Translations under genes and position numbers: made by a program
Shown: in pieces, positions 1 through 5,246 of the stretch
Layout of the letters: each line of letters begins with the position of its first letter
Position numbering within the stretch: position 1 is the first letter of the stretch
Source of the DNA: Pseudodesulfovibrio sp.
Lineage (GTDB): Bacteria; Desulfobacterota; Desulfovibrionia; Desulfovibrionales; Desulfovibrionaceae
Assembly (NCBI GenBank): GCA_022712815.1
Contig: JAFLJW010000313.1
Span: 1-7,729 of the forward strand
Length of the DNA: 7,729 nucleotides
Reading direction: 5' to 3'
Notes under the pieces: model-generated
Databases searched by the model: none
What the model was told of the DNA's origin: nothing
The model's input: the letters and a program-made list of their open reading frames with translations, nothing else

Positions 1-28
1 AAAATAAATCCACACAGGAGGAACAGAT

Positions 29-433
29 ATGCCCCTCATGACCTGGGATGAATCCATGTCCGTCAGCGTCAAGGAAATTGACGACCAGCATAAAACGCTC
101 ATATCTCTCATCAATCAAGCTTACGAAGCCATCCAGACACATGATGAGCACGTAATGACCGAACTCATCGACAAGATGCGTGCATACGCGAGCATGCACT
201 TTGCCTTTGAGGAAAAACTCATGAAAAAACACGGCTTTCCTGAACTCGAGCATCACAAATTCAAGCACGCCCAATTCAATAGCGAAGTGATCAATTTCAG
301 AAAAAAACAATTCGAGAAGACCAACCTTTCCCAGATTTTCGTATTCCTGAGCCGCTGGCTCACCACGCATATAATGAATGAAGACATGCAATACACCCCG
401 TACATGCCAAAGGAAGAGACCACGGAAGATTAA
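29..433 (+). CDS. Bacteriohemerythrin (di-iron O2-binding protein)
   Basis: A 134-residue single-domain hemerythrin. Proteins of this family bind O2 reversibly at a non-haem di-iron centre inside a four-helix bundle; in anaerobes they are thought to sense, store or scavenge O2. All seven expected iron ligands are visible: His21 (in DDQH), His57 and Glu61 (HFAFE), His76 and His80 (HKFKH), and His114 and Asp119 (HIMNED). The length fits a free-standing cytoplasmic hemerythrin; there is no signal peptide, membrane segment or fused chemotaxis domain. The ATG at 29 is preceded by a strong AGGAGG at about 17-22. A second ATG at 38 is in frame but less well placed. The gene appears monocistronic, ending just before the hairpin at 480-506. 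The family is certain. The physiological role is inferred, and the promoter lies outside the window. Confidence 0.95.
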   Translation: MPLMTWDESMSVSVKEIDDQHKTLISLINQAYEAIQTHDEHVMTELIDKMRAYASMHFAFEEKLMKKHGFPELEHHKFKHAQFNSEVINFRKKQFEKTNLSQIFVFLSRWLTTHIMNEDMQYTPYMPKEETTED

Positions 434-479
434 CAAGCTGTTGAAAATCCCACGATTGCAGTATTATTTCGCCAATTAA

Positions 480-506
480 AAAAGCCCGCCACAACGACGG
501 GCTTTT
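480..506. terminator. Intrinsic terminator between convergent genes
   Basis: A perfect 9-bp stem, AAAAGCCCG (480-488) with CGGGCTTTT (498-506), encloses a 9-nt loop. An A-rich run on one side and a T-run on the other let it work in both directions. It lies between the hemerythrin gene, ending at 433, and the convergent gene ending at 529, so it probably terminates both. The rest of the 434-528 gap shows nothing else. Confidence 0.8.
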
Positions 507-528
507 CACTTATTGACCTGAGTCTCAG

Positions 529-1017
529 CTATTCACCGCGAATCTCATAAAATGCCTTGGCAAATTCCTGCATGATTTCATCGACATCTTCCAAAAGCTC
601 TTTCTTGAAATCAAACCGTGTCGGGGCAATGCCCATCATGGCCGTATCCCAATAAACCTGCCGAGGCGGAATCGCAAACTCAAAACCGAGATGGTAGGCG
701 TTGACGCCCCCTTCGGTCCGAATACTCATGACCTTCATAATGATATACCCGACATTTTCAATCTCATATCCTTCGGCAGGATAATTATCGACATACGCGT
801 TGTCATTGACCTTCATCCCGCGCATGTACTTTTCAAAAGCCGCGATCGCGCTGGCCTGAACGTCCTTGGCATCAATCATATCATCGGCATCAACGAAAAC
901 CATAATATTATCAAGTATCCTGATTTTTTTGAACTTCTCAGTTTTTTCAGAAGCAAATGCCGACTGTGCAGTAATGAACATGACCAGCATGACCACCAGA
1001 ACAAATACTTTTCTCAT
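529..1017 (-). CDS. Exported hypothetical protein
   Basis: I do not recognise this 162-residue protein. The N-terminus is a clear Sec signal peptide: Arg2-Lys3, a hydrophobic core of about 13 residues, and an AFA motif predicting cleavage after residue 22. The mature part is about 140 residues, acidic, soluble and without cysteine. It alternates beta-like segments (IMVFVDADD, VGYIIMKVMSI) with a helical C-terminus rich in Glu, Lys and Phe (FKKELLEDVDEIMQEFAKAF), suggesting a small compact periplasmic protein. A GTG at 1023 is also in frame, but the GAGGGG Shine-Dalgarno sequence directly abuts it and lies about six bases from the ATG at 1017, so I chose the ATG. The gene stands alone, converging with the hemerythrin gene and diverging from the selenium operon. 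The gene call is fairly firm; the function is unknown. Confidence 0.8.
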   Translation of the reverse strand: MRKVFVLVVMLVMFITAQSAFASEKTEKFKKIRILDNIMVFVDADDMIDAKDVQASAIAAFEKYMRGMKVNDNAYVDNYPAEGYEIENVGYIIMKVMSIRTEGGVNAYHLGFEFAIPPRQVYWDTAMMGIAPTRFDFKKELLEDVDEIMQEFAKAFYEIRGE

Positions 1018-1173
1018 GAGCACCCCCTCGAGTATTGAAACCGTTCAGATACAAACACTTTATGCCTGCATGATAACCATAAAACAAAATGGATTGTAAA
1101 GGAATGAAGTCAGAATATCGTGGCTGGCAAAAGTTGACCTTACACCGGATATACTCAGCCATATAGAAACTAT

Positions 1174-1237
1174 CTATAGCTAAAATCTATAAATCTTATA
1201 TTAAACGATTGGTATCGACGTATACTTTTAGCTAGAG
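1174..1237. promoter_or_regulatory. Imperfect 12-bp dyad upstream of the selenium operon
   Basis: CTATAGCTAAAA at 1174-1185 and TTTTAGCTAGAG at 1226-1237 form an inverted repeat with 11 of 12 positions complementary; the inner 9 bp are perfect. The 40-bp spacer is very AT-rich. A TATACT hexamer (1221-1226), close to a sigma-70 -10 box, abuts the right arm, but there is no good -35 hexamer 16-18 bp before it. ATCTATA also occurs twice in direct orientation, at 1172-1178 and 1185-1191. The arrangement would suit an operator pair flanking the operon promoter, or a long-loop RNA hairpin. Its function is inferred. The rest of the 1018-1308 gap is non-coding, without further clear signals. Confidence 0.4.
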
Positions 1238-1308
1238 TCCCACGAGGTAAAATTGGGGACAAAGTGAATTTTGAGGTTGAATCAAAAACGCACAAGCAGG
1301 AGGATGGC

Positions 1309-2391
1309 ATGAAAAATTTCTTTGCCACGCGGACAGGCATCGTGTCTGTCGGGCTGGTAATCGGGGTCTTTGCGGCACTGCTTCAGTATTGGGGAAATCC
1401 GGGGAACATGGGAATTTGCGTTGCCTGTTTTGAACGGGACATCGCTGGTGCCGTGGGGCTGCACCGGGCGGGAGTGGTCCAGTACATGAGGCCGGAAATC
1501 ATCGGTTTTGTACTCGGTGCCATGGTGGCCGCCTTTGTTGGCCGGGATTTCCGGCCTCGGACCGGGTCTGCGCCCATAGTCCGCTTCGTACTCGGAGCCT
1601 TTGCCATGATCGGAGCACTGGTCTTTCTCGGATGCCCCTGGCGGGCCTTTCTCAGACTGGCTGGCGGCGATCTCAATGCCATCTTCGGAATCCTCGGACT
1701 CGTGGTCGGCGTATGGATCGGGACCCTGTTCTTCCGCCGGGGCTATAGTTTGGGACGAAGCCAAAAGACCTACACTTCGGTCGGACTGGTCATGCCTTTG
1801 ATCATGGCCGGCTTCCTGATTTTGATGCTTTTGTTTCCCCAGATAGAAGGCCAGGCAAAATCCGGTATTCTGCTGTATAGCCTCAAAGGCCCCGGAGCCA
1901 TGCACGCTCCCCTGCTCATCTCTCTGGCTGTCGGATTGCTGGTCGGTGCGATTGCCCAACGAAGTCGCTTCTGCACCATGGGTGCTTTCAGGGATCTGAT
2001 TCTTTTCAAGCAGGTGCATCTGTTCTCAGGTGTCCTGGCCCTTGTGGTGGCCGCCTTTGTCATTAATCTCGTGCTGGGACAGGTGCATGTAGGCTTTGAA
2101 GGCCAGCCCGTAGCACACTCTCAGTCGATCTGGAACTTTGCAGGCATGGTTCTGGCCGGGCTGTGCTTTGCCCTTGCCGGCGGCTGCCCCGGCAGGCAGC
2201 TCTTTCTGTCCGGTGAAGGCGATGGCGACGCTGCCGTATTTGTTTTCGGCATGATCGTAGGCGCGGCCTTTGCCCATAACTTCGGTCTGGCCAGCTCTCC
2301 CAAGGGTGTCGGCCCGCATGGCATTGCAGCCGTGTTCATCGGACTGGCAGTGTGTCTGTTAATCGGTCTTACAATGCGCAAAAAAGCTTAA
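1309..2391 (+). CDS. yedE: YedE-family putative selenium transporter
   Basis: A 360-residue polytopic membrane protein of the YeeE/YedE family, built from about ten hydrophobic segments. The selenium-associated YedE branch is recognised by its conserved loops: GNPGNMGICVACFERD (residues 29-44, Cys37 and Cys40), GCPWR (108-112), QRSRFCTMGAFRD (217-229, Cys222) and GGCPGRQLFLSGEGDGDA (291-308, Cys293). The paired cysteine-containing half-motifs suggest an internally duplicated channel. Family members import sulfur oxyanions or, by genome context, a selenium species; the selenium assignment rests on co-occurrence, not on direct transport data visible here. A GTG at 1264 is in frame, but the ATG at 1309 has GCAGGAGG five bases upstream and begins a typical MKNFF inner-membrane N-terminus, so I prefer it. 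It is the first gene of the operon, 13 bases before the TusA-like gene. Confidence 0.88.
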   Translation: MKNFFATRTGIVSVGLVIGVFAALLQYWGNPGNMGICVACFERDIAGAVGLHRAGVVQYMRPEIIGFVLGAMVAAFVGRDFRPRTGSAPIVRFVLGAFAMIGALVFLGCPWRAFLRLAGGDLNAIFGILGLVVGVWIGTLFFRRGYSLGRSQKTYTSVGLVMPLIMAGFLILMLLFPQIEGQAKSGILLYSLKGPGAMHAPLLISLAVGLLVGAIAQRSRFCTMGAFRDLILFKQVHLFSGVLALVVAAFVINLVLGQVHVGFEGQPVAHSQSIWNFAGMVLAGLCFALAGGCPGRQLFLSGEGDGDAAVFVFGMIVGAAFAHNFGLASSPKGVGPHGIAAVFIGLAVCLLIGLTMRKKA

Positions 2392-2404
2392 GGAGAATAA
2401 GGTC

Positions 2405-2623
2405 ATGAGTGAACTTATTGACGCACGCGGACTGTCCTGCCCCCAACCGGTTTTGGACACATTAACCAAAATCGAGAGCATGGGGTCGGGCAAGCTTGAA
2501 GTCCTTGTTGACACCGAAGCTGCCAGGGAAAACGTTTCCCGTGCCGTACAGGGCAAGGGGTGGCGAGTGGATTCCATTGCCGAAGACGGAGACGAGTACC
2601 GCTTGGAACTTATCAAGGAGTAG
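2405..2623 (+). CDS. TusA-like sulfur/selenium carrier (YedF N-terminal type)
   Basis: A 72-residue protein covering one complete TusA/SirA-like domain. The signature LIDARGLSCPQPVL (residues 4-17) holds the active Cys12 of the CPxP motif, which in this family carries a persulfide, or possibly a perselenide, on its thiol. The usual two-layer alpha/beta core follows. An AAGGAG beginning in the upstream stop codon precedes the ATG by nine bases. In many selenium-using bacteria the corresponding YedF protein is a fusion of this domain with a DsrE-like domain; here the reading frame stops after the TusA-like part and no DsrE-like segment follows. Position next to yedE supports a role receiving the imported element. 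TusA for tRNA thiolation is the main alternative, but the context argues against it. Confidence 0.88.
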   Translation: MSELIDARGLSCPQPVLDTLTKIESMGSGKLEVLVDTEAARENVSRAVQGKGWRVDSIAEDGDEYRLELIKE

Positions 2624-2625
2624 GC

Positions 2626-3177
2626 TTGAAGATCTTCAGCTTTTTCAAAAAATGGCAGGCCCGAAACAAGGATCGCCAACGCGCCGACAGAGGCCTGCTC
2701 ATTTTTGAAAACACCAGCGAAGTCATTCGGGCTGAATTGGTCCTGAAAGAGAGGGGCTGGGACATCAAGGTCATGGGACCTCCTTCTGAGATTCAGAAAG
2801 GATGTGATCTGGTGATCGAGTTCCCTCTCATTGAGGAATTGAATATTCTGCGCAGCTTGAAAAAAAACGGAACCGTGCCTTTAGAAGTCGTGCCGGTGAC
2901 TGGCCCTCTGCTGACTCCGGTGAACTTGTTCCAAATCAAAGACTTTGGTGACCACCTCATGGTACGTGCCGCCAACATGAAACTGACCGTGGAGAAAAGC
3001 AGCCTGATCATCGTCAACATTTCCGGCGGCGGCTGCCCTGATGTGCCTTTTCTTGCTGCATGCATGATCGGTAAATCTCTGGACAATGCCCCCAGGCCGC
3101 GTGAAATCGGACATACTCTGTGTGGATATGCCCTGGATTTGGCTTTTGAGGAGATGAAACAAAAATGCTTGCCGTAG
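2626..3177 (+). CDS. DUF3343 protein with cysteine-bearing C-terminal extension
   Basis: A 183-residue protein. After a basic leader (FFKKWQARNKDRQR), residues 23-72 match the DUF3343 pattern: GLLIFENTSEVIRAELVLK, then GPPSEIQKGCDL with the characteristic Cys60. DUF3343 is a small ferredoxin-like-fold domain often found near TusA-like and YedE/YedF genes and suspected of sulfur/selenium handling; no reaction is established. Residues 83-183 are an extension I do not recognise. It contains LIIVNISGGGCPDVPFLAAC (Cys137, Cys146), HTLCGY (Cys166) and Cys181. The start is a TTG, chosen because AAGGAG at 2615-2620, at the end of the TusA-like gene, sits five bases before it and no later start keeps the whole domain with a good ribosome site. 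Two bases separate the genes, and the 3' end overlaps the next gene by 13 nt. Confidence 0.78.
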   Translation: MKIFSFFKKWQARNKDRQRADRGLLIFENTSEVIRAELVLKERGWDIKVMGPPSEIQKGCDLVIEFPLIEELNILRSLKKNGTVPLEVVPVTGPLLTPVNLFQIKDFGDHLMVRAANMKLTVEKSSLIIVNISGGGCPDVPFLAACMIGKSLDNAPRPREIGHTLCGYALDLAFEEMKQKCLP

Positions 3178-4046
3178 TAGGGACTGTTCCAGACCTCAAT
3201 ACCCCGCTTCTGGATGCACCGGTGACCTTTGAGGATGGGAAATTGCTGGTCGGCAAGTACACGATTGCCCCGGATCGGGGGACTCCGGCCCTGCTGATGG
3301 CTGCGACGCGAACCTCCCAGCACTTGGGATTACCGCTTCCCCATGCTTTTCTGATCGGAGATGAAGGGCTGGGGGATGGCAGCCGGGAGTTGTATCGTCA
3401 CCTGGTCGAGGTGTTGCAGGACAGGCAGTATTCAACCATGGTTTTTCATTATCTCCAGCCGGATGTGGACTGGCATAACAAAATTCTGTTGACCATCCAG
3501 TCCTTGCCCAAAAAGCCCCGGCTCATTGCTGATGCCGGATTTATGTATGCGGCAAAGATGAGCGGTCAGGCTACGGCCTATGACCTTTTCACCCCGGACA
3601 CCGGAGAACTGGCCTTTCTTGCCGACGAAACCGCGCCACACCCGTTTTATACGCGAGGATTCATCCTGCACAAAGAGAACAAGGCACCGGATTTGATTTC
3701 CCGGGCATATGCGAATGAGAATGCTGCCTCCTGCCTGTTGGTCAAGGGCAATATCGATTACATTGCCGATGTGGACGGCATCCTGGCAACGGTATCCGGG
3801 CCTGTCGAGGAAGCCATGGAGGCCATGGGCGGTACGGGCGACACCGTGACAGGCATGGTTTCCGCCCTGATTGAGTCCGGTATTTCCGTACCCGAGGCCT
3901 CACACATTGCCGCTCAGGCCAACCGATTTGCTGGTTGCAAGGCCCGGCCTACCCCCGGTTCCCAGATATCCGAACTGGTCCCCCATATCCCGGCAGCCTT
4001 GGCCGAGGCCATAGCAGCACACTCAGACAACGGTTCTGGCTCATGA
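3165..4046 (+). CDS. Ribokinase-fold protein resembling NAD(P)H-hydrate dehydratase
   Basis: A 293-residue protein whose C-terminal two thirds resemble the dehydratase domain of YjeF/NAD(P)HX dehydratase. Visible are IADAG (121-125), FTPDTGELAFL (142-152, like the family's LTPHPGE), LLVKGNIDYI (191-200), and the anion-hole/catalytic GGTGDTVTGM (222-231) with Asp226. That family uses ADP or ATP to repair hydrated NAD(P)H. The N-terminal epimerase domain of bifunctional YjeF is absent, and the usual glycine-rich segment with an AGAG core is not evident; instead there is PALLMAATRTSQHLGLPLPH and FLIGDEGLGDGS (62-73). It may be a diverged paralogue acting on another substrate. GAGGAG at 3148-3153 precedes the ATG by 11 bases. 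The start lies inside the DUF3343 gene, and the stop overlaps the next start as ATGA. Fold fairly sure; substrate unknown. Confidence 0.72.
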   Translation: MLAVVGTVPDLNTPLLDAPVTFEDGKLLVGKYTIAPDRGTPALLMAATRTSQHLGLPLPHAFLIGDEGLGDGSRELYRHLVEVLQDRQYSTMVFHYLQPDVDWHNKILLTIQSLPKKPRLIADAGFMYAAKMSGQATAYDLFTPDTGELAFLADETAPHPFYTRGFILHKENKAPDLISRAYANENAASCLLVKGNIDYIADVDGILATVSGPVEEAMEAMGGTGDTVTGMVSALIESGISVPEASHIAAQANRFAGCKARPTPGSQISELVPHIPAALAEAIAAHSDNGSGS

Positions 4047-4282
4047 GTTTTCGCCCGATCAGTCCGGACATGACACTTCTTGATGCCGTACACCACTATC
4101 CAAACACCGAATCCGTATTCCGCGCCAAAGACAAACAGGCCGGAGAATGTATTCTGTGCAAAGCCCTGTTCGAAACGATCGAGGCCATGACCATTCGCTA
4201 CGGACTGGACCTTGAGGAACTTATTTTCGATCTGGAACAGGCTTCCCGCGAAAATTGCACAAATCAAACCGGAAAAAAATGA
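4043..4282 (+). CDS. DUF1858-type CxxC redox protein
   Basis: A 79-residue protein matching the DUF1858 (hybrid-cluster-protein-associated, putative redox disulfide) pattern: a short N-terminus, ISPDMTLLDAVHHYPNTESVF (residues 6-26), then GECILCKALFETIEAMTIRYGLDLEELI (34-61), with the CxxC pair Cys36/Cys39 at the start of the second helix. Members are small helical proteins; the cysteine pair is thought to be redox active or metal binding, but no reaction is proven. The ATG at 4043 overlaps the preceding stop as ATGA and has no good Shine-Dalgarno sequence, so translation is probably coupled. The frame is open upstream to 3935, but that part lies within the previous gene. It is the last gene of the selenium operon, ending 36 bases before the tRNA terminator hairpin. 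Confidence 0.78.
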   Translation: MSFRPISPDMTLLDAVHHYPNTESVFRAKDKQAGECILCKALFETIEAMTIRYGLDLEELIFDLEQASRENCTNQTGKK

Positions 4283-4317
4283 TACGATCAAGTTAGAAAT
4301 AGCGTATAAAAAAAGAA

Positions 4318-4350
4318 AAGGACTCACGTGCATTATACACGTAAGTCCTT
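4318..4350 (-). terminator. Intrinsic terminator of the tRNA-Arg gene
   Basis: Read on the minus strand, a 13-position stem with one mismatch (7 bp AAGGACT, then 5 bp ACGTG) closes a 7-nt loop. It is followed by CTTTTCTTTTTTTATAC, a strong U-tract. It lies just downstream of the tRNA 3' end. On the plus strand only a weak T-rich stretch follows, so it would end the convergent selenium operon poorly; no separate plus-strand terminator is visible after 4282. Confidence 0.85.
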
Positions 4351-4358
4351 GATTTCGT

Positions 4359-4435
4359 TGGTGGGCTATACAAGATTCGAACTTGTGACTTCTTGCTCCG
4401 GAGGCAAGCACTCTATCCAACTGAGCTAATAGCCC
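4359..4435 (-). tRNA. tRNA-Arg (anticodon CCG)
   Basis: A complete 77-nt cloverleaf on the minus strand. The acceptor GGGCTAT pairs perfectly with ATAGCCC. The D arm is GCTC-AGTTGGATA-GAGT. The anticodon arm is CTTGC-CTCCGGA-GCAAG, with CCG at positions 34-36. There is a 5-nt variable loop, and the T arm is ACAAG-TTCGAAT-CTTGT. The discriminator base is A and the CCA end is encoded. The CCG anticodon reads the arginine codon CGG. The gene is single, with its own promoter and terminator. tRNA 3' ends often serve as phage integration sites, but no integrase or duplicated tRNA end is present in this window. Confidence 0.97.
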
Positions 4436-4449
4436 ACAAGAGAAATGTA

Positions 4450-4477
4450 GCTATACTCAGCCGCTACTGTTTGTCAA
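4450..4477 (-). promoter_or_regulatory. Sigma-70 promoter of tRNA-Arg
   Basis: On the minus strand a consensus -35 TTGACA (4472-4477) is separated by 16 bp from TATAGC (4450-4455) as the -10. This places the transcription start around 4442-4444, seven to nine bases before the mature tRNA 5' end, as expected for a short trimmed leader. The perfect -35 box and the spacing make this the clearest promoter in the window. Confidence 0.75.
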
Positions 4478-4561
4478 GATCACAATCTTAGTTCAGTGAA
4501 AATGAAAACACCTGTCTTAGCCCATTCCTCCGCTTCCTCCAACGATCACACGGGATTTCCC

Positions 4562-4591
4562 TTGCAAAAAAGTCTAAAAAAAGTCTATGTG
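4562..4591 (+). promoter_or_regulatory. A-tract tandem repeat and weak promoter-like site before ubiX
   Basis: AAAAAAGTCTA occurs twice in perfect tandem (4566-4576 and 4577-4587). The two A-tracts are thus about one helical turn apart, as in intrinsically bent DNA. TTGCAA (4562-4567) followed 18 bp later by TATGTG (4586-4591) is a weak sigma-70-like pair. Otherwise the 4436-4669 gap, apart from the tRNA promoter, is non-coding with no further recognisable signal. The promoter role is tentative. Confidence 0.3.
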
Positions 4592-4669
4592 TCTGAAAAT
4601 AATAGAGGACAGGCGCAAACTTGTTCCAATAAGACACGTGCTGCATGCACAATTCCGTCAGGGAGCATG

Positions 4670-5236
4670 ATGGATAAAAAACGAATTATCCTGGCGATTA
4701 CCGGAGCAAGTGGCACGGTCTACGCAACATCAATCATCAAGGCTGTTAATGGCCGTGACGATGTGGAACTCCATGTCATCATTTCCGATGCTGCAAAAAA
4801 AGTGCTCAGTCTGGAAACCGACCTTTCACCAGATGCTCTCACCGCCGGTGCAACGGCAGTTCATGCCCCAGACAACATTGCCGCCCCACCCGCCAGCGGG
4901 TCATGGCAGCATGACGGCATGATCATCTGCCCCTGTTCCATGGCAAGCTTGTCTGCCGTGGCAAACGGATACGGGCACAATCTCATCCACCGGGCAGCGG
5001 ACGTCACCCTGAAAGAGGGCAAAAAACTCGTCCTCGTTCCCCGCGAAACTCCCCTGAGCACCATCCATCTGAAAAACATGCTCGCGGCCAGACAAGCCGG
5101 GGCTATCATATTACCGGCATGTCCGGGCTTCTACCATCGCCCGGAATCCATCGAAGACCTTGCAGATCATCTGGCAGGAAAAATTCTCGACCAACTGGAC
5201 ATCCCTCACGAACTCTTTGCAAGGTGGGGGGAGTAG
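4670..5236 (+). CDS. ubiX: UbiX-family flavin prenyltransferase
   Basis: A 188-residue flavoprotein of the UbiX/Pad1 family. Known members transfer a dimethylallyl group to FMN, making the prenyl-FMN cofactor of UbiD-type (de)carboxylases. The match is almost full length: ITGASGTVYA (residues 9-18, flavin phosphate loop), MIICPCSMASLSAVANGYGHNLIHRAADV, LVPRETPLSTIHLKNM with the conserved Arg-Glu pair, and LPACPGFYHRPESIEDL with the conserved tyrosine. Near the C-terminus the usual GR(V/I)LD reads GKILD, a conservative Arg-to-Lys change. ATGs at 4667 and 4670 are adjacent; the second is better spaced from AGGGAG (4660-4665). The frame is open back to 4496, but that extension is unlike UbiX. 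No ubiD is visible here; in anaerobes the partner may serve menaquinone synthesis or aromatic metabolism. The stop is 10 bases before the next gene. Confidence 0.92.
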   Translation: MDKKRIILAITGASGTVYATSIIKAVNGRDDVELHVIISDAAKKVLSLETDLSPDALTAGATAVHAPDNIAAPPASGSWQHDGMIICPCSMASLSAVANGYGHNLIHRAADVTLKEGKKLVLVPRETPLSTIHLKNMLAARQAGAIILPACPGFYHRPESIEDLADHLAGKILDQLDIPHELFARWGE

Positions 5237-5246
5237 GAGACTTATT

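Noticed and set aside
1151..1160. ATACTCAGCC shared with 4453-4462 upstream of the tRNA
   Set aside because: A 10-base match is expected by chance many times in a window this size. The flanks differ and the contexts (divergent spacer versus tRNA promoter) are unrelated.
1282..2019. Long minus-strand open frame of 245 codons opposite yedE
   Set aside because: It lies wholly antisense to a strongly supported membrane protein. Its product is a His/Gln/Asp/Glu-rich string typical of the shadow of a hydrophobic gene, with no recognisable domain.
4280..4306. TGA at the end of the DUF1858 gene as a selenocysteine codon, given the selenium context
   Set aside because: Read-through would add only eight residues (YDQVRNSV) before TAA. 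No stem-loop at the right distance for a bacterial SECIS is visible, and the domain is already complete.
4359..4435. tRNA-Arg as the attachment site of a genomic island
   Set aside because: No integrase, no second copy of the tRNA 3' end and no compositional break in the window. The genes on both sides look like ordinary chromosomal genes.
4496..4669. N-terminal extension of ubiX from the GTG at 4496
   Set aside because: The added 58 residues do not resemble UbiX, lack a good ribosome site at 4496 and cover the promoter-like leader. The family begins just before the GASG loop.
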